From NCBI RefSeq assembly GCF_014207425.1, contig NZ_JACHFF010000003.1, positions 62,001 to 126,000 of the forward strand: a DNA stretch of 64,000 bases, given 5' to 3'. Of this stretch, positions 57,838 through 64,000 are shown in pieces. Made by a program: the position numbers and the translations under genes. The notes beneath the pieces are model-generated. The model was not told the origin of the DNA and did not search any database. It worked only from the letters and a program-made list of their open reading frames with translations. The stretch is from Jeotgalicoccus coquinae (GTDB taxonomy: Bacteria > Bacillota > Bacilli > Staphylococcales > Salinicoccaceae). Position 1 is the stretch's first letter; the number at the start of each line of letters is the position of its first letter.

Positions 57838-58116
57838 AGGAATTCGATGAGCCTCTTTCATAGGAATCCGTAGCGTTTGGGAATTCGATGAACTTCTTTC
57901 ATAGGAACCCGCGGCGTTTAGGAATTCGATGAGCCTCTTTCATAGGAATCCGTGACGTTTGGGAATTCGATGAGCCTCCTTCATAGGAATCCGTGACGCT
58001 TAGGAATTCAATGAGCGTCCTTCATAGGAATCCGCAGTGTTTAGGAATTCAATGAACCTCTTTCATAGGAATCCGTGACGCTTAAGAATTCAATGAGCGT
58101 CCTTCATAGAACTCCA
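57838..58116. repeat. Tandem 41-bp array, family A, second site (6.8 copies)
   Basis: Units start at 57838, 57879, 57920, 57961, 58002, 58043 and 58084, each exactly 41 bp. They open with AGGAATTC or GGGAATTC, carry the ATGA-N7-TCAT core, then AGGAATCCG and GTGACGTTT-like ends. The last, partial unit ends CATAGAACTCC, matching the CATAGAACTTCC end of the array at 22741. It fills most of the 427-base gap between the lipoprotein gene and the next small gene. Confidence 0.95.
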
Positions 58117-58136
58117 ATAGCCAAATTCACACGAAC

Positions 58137-58328
58137 CTACCTGTTTACCTTCTCATTTCTCATCAGTAAGTACTTAATCAGTAACCCGCATAAAGCTCCA
58201 CCAGTTAAAACGAGCCCGCTTACAAGAAACTCACGAGATTCTGAAATGAATAAATCAGAATCAACGAAAAAATAAATGATTGCAAAGATAAAAACCATAA
58301 TTATAAAAAACATCAAAAAGTCGCGCAT
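58137..58328 (-). CDS. Small two-helix membrane protein
   Basis: A 63-residue protein with helices at about residues 2-20 and 34-52 joined by DSDLFISESREFLVSG, and a basic end RNEKVNR. ATG 58328 follows AAAGGGGA; an in-frame start at 58358 precedes that site. Function unknown. Confidence 0.65.
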   Translation of the reverse strand: MRDFLMFFIIMVFIFAIIYFFVDSDLFISESREFLVSGLVLTGGALCGLLIKYLLMRNEKVNR

Positions 58329-58404
58329 AACATTTCCCCTTTGTTTTACTTTTAACAACCTGCCAAACGATTTATTTCTTTAAGTGTAAGTTAACTTCAC
58401 ACAA

Positions 58405-58441
58405 AAATAAAAAACAGGCAAACCCTTCCGGATTCACCTGT
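58405..58441 (-). terminator. Terminator of the cyclodeaminase gene
   Basis: On the minus strand ACAGGTGAATCC, loop GGAA, GGGTTTGCCTGT, followed by a T-rich run. It lies 18 bases past the stop codon. Confidence 0.85.
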
Positions 58442-58459
58442 CAACATTTCATTTAAATA

Positions 58460-59410
58460 TTAAGCAAACATCTTCATAACGCCGCCGGCAACTGCCAGGT
58501 CGAAGTAGCCTGCGCCAACGCACTTGTAAATGGTGATGTCTGTATTGTTCTGGCGCAGGTGGCCCTGGTCGTATATATCAGCGAGTGTGCCTTTGATATC
58601 ATCCCAGCTGATAATCCCCGCTTCAACTGCATCGATCAGTTCACCGGCTTCGTCTTTTACCCCGTCCATGTCATCGACATAGATATGGTCGGCGCGCTCA
58701 ATCGCTGTGCGGTCCATTTCTTTCATTTCGTGAGTAAATGAGCCTACACCGTTAACATGGGTTCCCGGCTTAAGCAGCTCACCTTTATAAACGGGCGTCT
58801 TGCTCTGTGTAGCACAGTTAATAATATCACTCTGCTCAACGAGTGCATCGACATCTGTAATGACTTCGATATCTGCCCAGATACCAAAGTCTTCTAGACG
58901 CTTTTTAAACGCTTCCGCTTTTTCTGCAGTACGATTATACAGATAAATTTTCTGGATATCGCGGACTTCAACGACGCCTAAAACCTGTTCAAACGCCATA
59001 TTGCCTGTACCGATAACGCCTAGTGATTTCGCATCGTCTCTTGCCAGTTTATCGGTCGCAATCGCAGTCATCGCACCTGTACGGAGTCTCGTTAAATACG
59101 AGGCGTCCATACTCGCCTTATGGGCGCCGTCTGTCAGGTCCGTTACTAAAATATTACCCTGCGTTGTCGGCAGATTTTTATTAGTCGGAAAAATCGATAC
59201 TGTTTTAATAATCGATACCTGCTGAGTTAAGCTGATGCACGGCATGTACAGCATTGAACTGTCTTCGCCGGCAGGCAGCACCGTGCGGATTGATTCAACA
59301 ATCTTATCTTCGTTGTAATCTTTTAAAATCGCGTTGACGTCTTTGATCGCATGGCTGATTTTATATTTTTCTTCGATTTCTTTGTCTGTTAATGTAATCA
59401 ATGTCTTCAC
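58460..59410 (-). CDS. Ornithine cyclodeaminase/mu-crystallin family protein
   Basis: A 316-residue NAD(P)-binding enzyme. The Rossmann loop is LGVIGTGNMAFEQV (residues about 129-142) with LYNRTAEKAEAF after the second strand, and VNGVGSFTHEMKEMD near the substrate site. Members act as ornithine cyclodeaminase, alanine or other amino-acid dehydrogenases, or ketimine reductases, so the substrate is open. It lies 12 bases after the MHS transporter, suggesting that the transported compound is linked to its substrate. Confidence 0.85.
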   Translation of the reverse strand: MKTLITLTDKEIEEKYKISHAIKDVNAILKDYNEDKIVESIRTVLPAGEDSSMLYMPCISLTQQVSIIKTVSIFPTNKNLPTTQGNILVTDLTDGAHKASMDASYLTRLRTGAMTAIATDKLARDDAKSLGVIGTGNMAFEQVLGVVEVRDIQKIYLYNRTAEKAEAFKKRLEDFGIWADIEVITDVDALVEQSDIINCATQSKTPVYKGELLKPGTHVNGVGSFTHEMKEMDRTAIERADHIYVDDMDGVKDEAGELIDAVEAGIISWDDIKGTLADIYDQGHLRQNNTDITIYKCVGAGYFDLAVAGGVMKMFA

Positions 59411-59422
59411 TCCATAATAATA

Positions 59423-60733
59423 TTATTCGGCGTTCATTAATCTGTCTTCTTTATCCTGAGCAGATTCCCCGCGCATTGCGAATACTGCAATAAGTGACAC
59501 AATTGCTGTCATAACAATGTACAGTGACACCGGAATGCTTGAACCATTGAACTGGTTCATCAGGAATTCAGCGATAAGTGGTGCAGAACCGCCGGCAACT
59601 GCAGCACCAATCTGATAGCCGAGCGTAACCCCAGTATAACGTACTTCTTTACTGAATGATTCAGAGAACATCGTTCCGAGTATTGCGGTAATCGGCGGCC
59701 AGATTACAACCAGTCCGATGAATGTTGCTAAGATAACGAGCATCGGTTCATGTGTATTCACGATAAAGAAATACGGGAATGCATAAATCAGCATGGCCGT
59801 CGCACCGATCAGGAACATCTTTCTTCGTCCGACTCTGTCGGACAGACTGCCCATAACTGGAATCATAATTGTCGTGAGCACAGATACCGCCATAATGGCC
59901 AGCATCATAAATTCGAATGATACGTCGAGACTCGAGACACCGTAACCGACGATGAACGTTGTAAAGATATAGAACGGTCCGGTTTCAACAAATTTAGCAC
60001 CTGTCGTAATCAGTACTTCTTTCGGGTGCTTCTTAAAAATTTCAACGATCGGCAGACGTCTGACTTCGTTTTTTTCAGCTGCTTCTTTCTGCATTTGAAC
60101 AAACGCCGGCGTTTCATCGAGACCTTTACGGATTAACAGGCCGACAACAACGAGCAGCAGACTGAAGATAAACGGAATTCTCCATCCCCATGCGAGGAAT
60201 ATTTCTTCAGGCATTGCCCATGTGAGCAGGAAGAATGAACCGTAAGCAAGAACGAGACCGATAGGAATCCCCATCTGCGGGAAACTTCCGAACAGCCCGC
60301 GCTGTTTTTTAGGCGCATATTCTGTTGCGAGGAGCAGGGCGCCGCCCCACTCTCCGCCGATGCCGAGCCCCTGAATCAATCTGAACAGGAGTAAGAGCAG
60401 CGGTGCTGCGATACCGATTTGCGCGTATGTAGGTAACAAGCCGATTCCGGCAGTTGCGAATCCCATTAAGCTTAAAGTAATAATTAATGTTTTCTTACGT
60501 CCGATTCTATCACCGATATGTGCAAAGATGACTCCCCCTAAAGGACGTATAAAGAATGACAATGCAAGACCGAAGTAGGCCAGAATCGTCGACAGGAACG
60601 CATCATCTGTAACGAAGAACTGCGTATTAAAAATAATACTTGCAACAGCCGCATACAGGAAAAAGTCGAACCATTCGATTGATGAACCGATCAGACTTGC
60701 TGATAATACTTTTCTTCTTAACTTTTTATCCAT
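59423..60733 (-). CDS. MHS-family MFS transporter (ProP/ShiA-like)
   Basis: A 436-residue metabolite:proton symporter with twelve helices. It has SSIEWFDFFLYAAVASIIF (helix 1), the loop GDRIGRKKTL, RLIQGLGIGGEWGGALLL (helix 4-5) and LSDRVGRRKMFLIG in the second half. ATG 60733 sits behind GGGGAGG; an in-frame start at 60769 lies upstream of that site. It is the first gene of an operon with the cyclodeaminase-family gene. Substrate unknown; organic acids or betaines are typical. Confidence 0.88.
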   Translation of the reverse strand: MDKKLRRKVLSASLIGSSIEWFDFFLYAAVASIIFNTQFFVTDDAFLSTILAYFGLALSFFIRPLGGVIFAHIGDRIGRKKTLIITLSLMGFATAGIGLLPTYAQIGIAAPLLLLLFRLIQGLGIGGEWGGALLLATEYAPKKQRGLFGSFPQMGIPIGLVLAYGSFFLLTWAMPEEIFLAWGWRIPFIFSLLLVVVGLLIRKGLDETPAFVQMQKEAAEKNEVRRLPIVEIFKKHPKEVLITTGAKFVETGPFYIFTTFIVGYGVSSLDVSFEFMMLAIMAVSVLTTIMIPVMGSLSDRVGRRKMFLIGATAMLIYAFPYFFIVNTHEPMLVILATFIGLVVIWPPITAILGTMFSESFSKEVRYTGVTLGYQIGAAVAGGSAPLIAEFLMNQFNGSSIPVSLYIVMTAIVSLIAVFAMRGESAQDKEDRLMNAE

Positions 60734-60881
60734 AGTAAACCTCCCCTTTGTCTGGCTATAGATTAGCACATATTAAAAATCATTAACATAAAAATTATAA
60801 TATTCAGGAAATATAAAATGCTTAGTATAAGTTGATTTATTTTCAGAACTGGCTTAAAGTATATAAGTAGTCAATAATACG

Positions 60882-60953
60882 ATTCCGTAGCTCAGCGGGA
60901 GAGCGCTTCGTTGACATCGAAGAGGTCGGTGGTTCAATCCCACTCGGAATCAT
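60882..60953 (+). tRNA. tRNA-Val, anticodon GAC
   Basis: A full cloverleaf: acceptor GATTCCG/CGGAATC perfect 7 bp, D-stem GCTC/GAGC, anticodon stem CTTCG/CGAAG with loop TTGACAT (anticodon GAC), T-stem GGTGG/CCACT with TTCAATC loop, discriminator A. CCA is not encoded. The gene stands alone between the MHS operon and a terminator. Confidence 0.96.
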
Positions 60954-60960
60954 TATTTAT

Positions 60961-61000
60961 AAAAGCTGTCTGATGGATTTTTCATCGGGCAGCTTTTTTT
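60961..61000 (+). terminator. Terminator of tRNA-Val
   Basis: AAAGCTGTCTGATG pairs with CATCGGGCAGCTTT (mostly paired, 7-base loop), then a T run. Confidence 0.9.
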
Positions 61001-61061
61001 ATTTGTCAGATTTACAATATTTGTTATATGCTTAAGTGAATGTAAGAGAGGGTATTTGACA

Positions 61062-61075
61062 GTATAATTGTATAC
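61062..61075 (+). promoter_or_regulatory. Promoter with inverted repeat before the ABC exporter
   Basis: GTATAATTGTATAC (arms GTATA/TATAC, 4-base spacer) contains a perfect -10 TATAAT (61063-61068). The same arm pair GTATA-N4-TATAC occurs at 30473. No strong -35 is visible. Confidence 0.45.
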
Positions 61076-61084
61076 ATAAAGGTC

Positions 61085-61816
61085 GTGATAACTGTGACTA
61101 AAATAATTGCTTCACTGCAGGATGCTGATAAAAAATTTTTCTTTAATCAGGTGCTGGCTGATATTAATTTAACTGTTAAAGCCGGAGAAATAGTTGGACT
61201 GATCGGCCCGGAGGAATCCGGCAAGACAACGTGTATCCGCTGCCTGATTGGTATGGAAGATTTAACAGACGGAAAAGCACATGTGCTGGATGAACAGATG
61301 CCGAAGCGGAAAATGCTGAGTAAGATTGGCTATATGGGCCAGGAAGCAGCAATTTACGGAACGATGACAGCGCATGAGAATATGGTGTTTTTCGGCAAAC
61401 TGAAAAACCTTAAAGGACAAGAACTTAAAAGCGAAATCGATAAAAACCTCAAGCTGGTTGGACTGCATGAAACTGGGAGTAACAAGGTATCGAAGTTTTC
61501 AGGGGACATGAAGCGGAGACTGTCACTGGCTATTGCTTTGCTTGGCAGTCCTAAATTGATTGTGCTGGATGAGCCCGGGGCAGGGATTAATCCAGGGCTG
61601 AGATTGTCGGTATGGAATCATCTGAGGACGCTCGCAGATGAAGGTGCGGGCATTATCGCAGCAGCTCAATGGATGAGCGGAGTCGAACAATACGATAGAG
61701 TGGTGCTTCTTAATAAGGGCAGAATAGTGGCAGCAGGGCGGCCTGAAGCATTGATGAATGAATATAAAGCAGCTTCAATCGAAGAAGTGTTCATAAATAT
61801 GGAGGCGGTTACATGA
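61085..61816 (+). CDS. ABC transporter ATP-binding protein
   Basis: About 243 aa. Walker A is GPEESGKTTCI, so the usual Asn-Gly of GxNGxGKS/T is Glu-Ser. The signature loop is SKFSGDMKRRLSLA, and Walker B is LIVLDEPGAGINPG. The start is uncertain: GTG 61085 is only 2 bases from AAAGG, GTG 61094 is 11 bases away. Its stop overlaps the permease start by 4 bases (ATGA). With the permease it forms a drug-exporter-like ABC-2 system. Confidence 0.87.
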   Translation: MITVTKIIASLQDADKKFFFNQVLADINLTVKAGEIVGLIGPEESGKTTCIRCLIGMEDLTDGKAHVLDEQMPKRKMLSKIGYMGQEAAIYGTMTAHENMVFFGKLKNLKGQELKSEIDKNLKLVGLHETGSNKVSKFSGDMKRRLSLAIALLGSPKLIVLDEPGAGINPGLRLSVWNHLRTLADEGAGIIAAAQWMSGVEQYDRVVLLNKGRIVAAGRPEALMNEYKAASIEEVFINMEAVT

Positions 61817-62889
61817 CGGGGGTCGGGACAATTGCTGTGCAGACATTCAGGAGTATGCTCGGTAATGTTAAAATGCTGCTGTGGGTTCTGTTGGCGCCGC
61901 TCGTTGTCATTACGCTGATGTATCTGGTTTTTGATGTCAAAAATGAAACGGATATACGTATAGGCGTACCGGATACGATGGACCCGACCTTTACAGAAGG
62001 ACTGCCGGAAGATGTGGAAGTTCTGACCTATGAACTGACACCGGTGCTTGACACACTGCTTGATACCCATGAACTGGACGCCTTTGTCAGCATGGAAGAC
62101 AAGGGACTTAATGTCACTTATAAAAATGAAGACCCGCCGAAAACAGCTGCTGTAGAACAGGCGGTTGAGACAGGTGTCCGTGCTGTGGAGGATGAAAGAC
62201 TGAAGGGAATTATGGCAGCTCTGCCGGAAGAGGCCGAGATTCCGAAGATTGAAATTGAAACATCTTTTCTATACGGTGATTCAGCAAGTACGTATTTTGA
62301 AAAAATGTTCCCGATACTGACAGGTCTGGTATTGTTTTTCTTTGTGATGGTCTTTACCTGTATTACACTGTTCCGGGAACGTACATCAGGCACGCTGGAA
62401 CGGGTGCTGGCAACGTCAATCAGACGGAGTGAGGTTATTCTCGGCTATTTAACGGGACTCGGTCTGTTTGTCCTGCTGGGAACAGTAATGATGGTGCTGT
62501 ATGCGATTTACCTGCTGGATGTAACGATTGCCGGGAGTATGATATGGGTGTTTGTCATTTATATACTGGTCTCATTCAGCGGTGCTGCGGCGGGTATGCT
62601 GATTGCGCTGCTGTCGAAAAGCGAAGTCCGGATGATGGTGCTGATTCTTTTAGTCACTGTGCCGCAGATATTTTTATCGGGATTAATTCCCTTTGACTAT
62701 ATTGGAGACTGGTTTAATAATATCGGCTACGGCTTTCCGCTGAGATATGCGGGAGACGCGCTGACGGAAGTGATGATTAAAGGAAACAGCTGGTCGTATA
62801 TTTGGAATGAACTGCTGGCTTTAGCACTGTTCATTATTGGCTTTACGGTGCTGAGTATTTTAGGACTGAAGAAACACCGGAGAGTGTAA
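61813..62889 (+). CDS. ABC-2 type transporter permease
   Basis: A 358-residue ABC-2 permease: an N-terminal helix (about 17-35), a large extracellular region (about 36-165), then five helices (about 170-355). The stretch ITLFRERTSGTLERVLATSIRRSEVILGY (piece FRERTSGTLERVLATS) is the family hallmark. It overlaps the ATPase gene by ATGA. Likely an exporter of a hydrophobic compound or lipid; no regulator gene is adjacent. Confidence 0.88.
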   Translation: MTGVGTIAVQTFRSMLGNVKMLLWVLLAPLVVITLMYLVFDVKNETDIRIGVPDTMDPTFTEGLPEDVEVLTYELTPVLDTLLDTHELDAFVSMEDKGLNVTYKNEDPPKTAAVEQAVETGVRAVEDERLKGIMAALPEEAEIPKIEIETSFLYGDSASTYFEKMFPILTGLVLFFFVMVFTCITLFRERTSGTLERVLATSIRRSEVILGYLTGLGLFVLLGTVMMVLYAIYLLDVTIAGSMIWVFVIYILVSFSGAAAGMLIALLSKSEVRMMVLILLVTVPQIFLSGLIPFDYIGDWFNNIGYGFPLRYAGDALTEVMIKGNSWSYIWNELLALALFIIGFTVLSILGLKKHRRV

Positions 62890-62911
62890 ACTTTTTAAAA
62901 GGACTGATTGA

Positions 62912-63295
62912 ATGATAAAAAAACTGGCGAACGTCATGCTGTATGTGCAAGATATCGATATGGCGGTGGACTTCTGGACGAATCAATTGGGCTTTACGGT
63001 GAAAGAAAAACTGGATCTGATGGAGAACTATAAAGGATATGAAGTGGCGCCGGATGCTGAATCAGAAACGACGATCGTGATGTTTCCGTTGGAATTTATC
63101 GAGAAATACAGTCCGGAAGTGAGCAGGGAAACGCCGTCATTAATGTTTGAAGTGGAGAATATTGAAGCGGTGTATGAAGAGCTGAAAGAAAAAGGCGTGA
63201 ATGTCGGAGAACTGGTGGAGATACCGGGGATGAAGACATTTAACTTTAATGATGGACAGGACAACTACTTTGCGGTGAGTGAAGCGGTGAAATAG
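62912..63295 (+). CDS. VOC (glyoxalase/bleomycin resistance) family protein
   Basis: A 127-residue vicinal-oxygen-chelate protein opening NVMLYVQDIDMAVDFWTNQLGFTV, with a second half FEVENIEAVYEELKEKGVNV and the end FNDGQDNYFAVSEA. One babab pair of modules, as in dimeric members. AAAGGAC precedes the ATG. Reaction unknown. Confidence 0.85.
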   Translation: MIKKLANVMLYVQDIDMAVDFWTNQLGFTVKEKLDLMENYKGYEVAPDAESETTIVMFPLEFIEKYSPEVSRETPSLMFEVENIEAVYEELKEKGVNVGELVEIPGMKTFNFNDGQDNYFAVSEAVK

Positions 63296-63306
63296 AGGAC
63301 GGATTG

Positions 63307-63636
63307 ATGATTGAATTTGTGGAGATAAATGAAAAGAACTATGAAGCGGTGGTAGGATTTGTGCTGCTGGATGAAGACGAGGAAGAAAAAGAATTAATGA
63401 TTTGGCGGATGATGGTGGATAAGGACTATCAGGGTAAAGGATACGGCAGAGCGATTGTGGAGAAAGTGATGAAGCAATTTGAAGCGGATAGCAGGTTTGA
63501 TGTGCTCATTGCGGATTATGTTAAAGGCAATGACGTGATGGGCAAACTGCTGGAATCGCTGGGATTTGAATATGGAGAGTTTGATGAAGAAAATAATGAG
63601 TATGTGATGAAGTTCATTACGAGGAGTAATATTTAA
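63307..63636 (+). CDS. GNAT family N-acetyltransferase
   Basis: A 109-residue GNAT with the acetyl-CoA loop YQGKGYGRAIVE (residues about 40-51) after LMIWRMMVDKDY. ATG 63307 sits 6 bases behind GAGGA; the in-frame TTG 63304 is less likely. It lies 11 bases after the VOC gene and probably shares its transcript. Substrate unknown; resembles diamine or spermine-type acetyltransferases only loosely. Confidence 0.83.
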   Translation: MIEFVEINEKNYEAVVGFVLLDEDEEEKELMIWRMMVDKDYQGKGYGRAIVEKVMKQFEADSRFDVLIADYVKGNDVMGKLLESLGFEYGEFDEENNEYVMKFITRSNI

Positions 63637-63677
63637 CGAGAAAAGCAGACCTAAGCCGAGGTCTGCTTTTCTCGTTA
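63634..63677. terminator. 19-bp perfect inverted repeat terminator
   Basis: TAACGAGAAAAGCAGACCT (63634-63652) and its exact reverse complement (63659-63677) flank a 6-base loop. The GNAT stop codon is the first three bases of the left arm. The T-rich parts are inside the stem rather than a free tail, which is unusual for a plain terminator, but it can end transcripts of both convergent genes. Confidence 0.75.
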
Positions 63678-63722
63678 GTAAGTAAGAACGTTGTTAATAG
63701 TCACAAGGATGTTATTAGAATG

Positions 63723-64000
63723 TCACAAGCCAAGCCAAATTGGGAGGTTAATGAGTTTCGAATACCTTAGTTCGTGCTCATTTATGTATTTATTATTATT
63801 ATCTAAATACATTCCTGGGAAATCAGAATCTTTTTCATAATATAATTTATCTTTTTGAGTAATGTTTCTTTCAATACTTCTGGAATTATTCTTAGAACCC
63901 GACTCAGAAAAAACATATTCAATGATACCGACTTCATTAGCAGCTGTTTTAAAAGTAATTATAATTTTATTGTCGATAATATTATTAGGAATATGATGAA
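63723..64000 (-). CDS. C-terminal part of an unknown AT-rich gene (truncated by window edge)
   Basis: On the minus strand an open frame enters at the right edge and stops at TGA (63723-63725), 91 residues visible. It ends ELRYSKLINLPIWLGL and is rich in Asn, Ile and Lys. Base composition is much more AT-rich than the upstream genes. I do not recognise a family. It could be an acquired gene. Confidence 0.6.
   Translation of the reverse strand, partial: HHIPNNIIDNKIIITFKTAANEVGIIEYVFSESGSKNNSRSIERNITQKDKLYYEKDSDFPGMYLDNNNKYINEHELRYSKLINLPIWLGL

Noticed and set aside
60882-60953. Suppressor tRNA that could read the amber codon in the dehydrogenase
   Set aside because: The anticodon is GAC (valine); no tRNA with anticodon CTA is in the window.

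Overview
The window is a 64 kb chromosomal segment of a low-to-moderate GC Firmicute, most likely a member of the Staphylococcaceae outside Staphylococcus proper (a Jeotgalicoccus/Salinicoccus-like lineage). The evidence is the gene order rplA-rplJ-rplL-methyltransferase-rpoB-rpoC-rpsL-rpsG-fusA-tuf-amidohydrolase-kbl, the RpoB/RpoC sequences, the bacillithiol deacetylase gene bshB2, coproheme decarboxylase hemQ beside pta, and an octanoyl-GcvH transferase lipL. The genus call is inference; no 16S rRNA is present.

Region 1 (1-14.3 kb) is the ribosomal/RNA polymerase/elongation factor cluster. It starts inside rplA and has an L10-type leader before rplJ, an rpoB promoter, and a long leader before rpsL holding a tiny ORF and an attenuator-like hairpin. 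Region 2 (14.3-22.7 kb) has three tandem M20 amidohydrolase genes on the minus strand. Divergent from them is an operon for threonine breakdown (kbl plus an SDR-type threonine dehydrogenase) continuing into a HAD phosphatase and tadA, then a NERD-domain/zinc-ribbon gene. Region 3 (23-30.4 kb) holds folE2-bshB2-yojF-pdxK on the minus strand, ung-ywdI-membrane protein-ywdK on the plus strand, and a GntR(YtrA-type)-ABC-permease-permease operon. Region 4 (30.4-41.9 kb) has membrane proteins, an MBL hydrolase, a 39-aa small protein, hemQ, pta-lipL, an MFS transporter, ywfO-ywhD and ywiB-argS. Region 5 (42-53 kb) has a cobalamin/iron-type binding protein and permease, an S9 peptidase, an M24 peptidase, aspA, a lipoprotein, two tandem paralogues of an unfamiliar family (one carrying a pRiA4b ORF-3-like domain), and a fourth M20 amidohydrolase. 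Region 6 (53-64 kb) has a zinc alcohol dehydrogenase gene broken by one in-frame amber codon, ppk2, a TDT-family transporter, lipoproteins, an ornithine cyclodeaminase-family gene with an MHS transporter, tRNA-Val(GAC), an ABC exporter, a VOC protein, a GNAT protein, and the end of an AT-rich unknown gene.

The most unusual signal is not a gene. Seven intergenic loci carry tandem or single units of about 41 bp (41-43), in five families of unrelated sequence. Each family has inverted-repeat arms inside the unit, and several arrays close with an arm complementary to the first. One family occurs three times in the window. Because 41 is not a multiple of 3 and the units sit only between genes, they look like structured, mobile or regulatory repeats rather than coding DNA. 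Other points of interest are the rpsL leader, cre-like boxes at pta and kbl, a 14-bp sequence shared by the gntR-ABC promoter and a membrane-protein gene's upstream region, and the amber-interrupted dehydrogenase.
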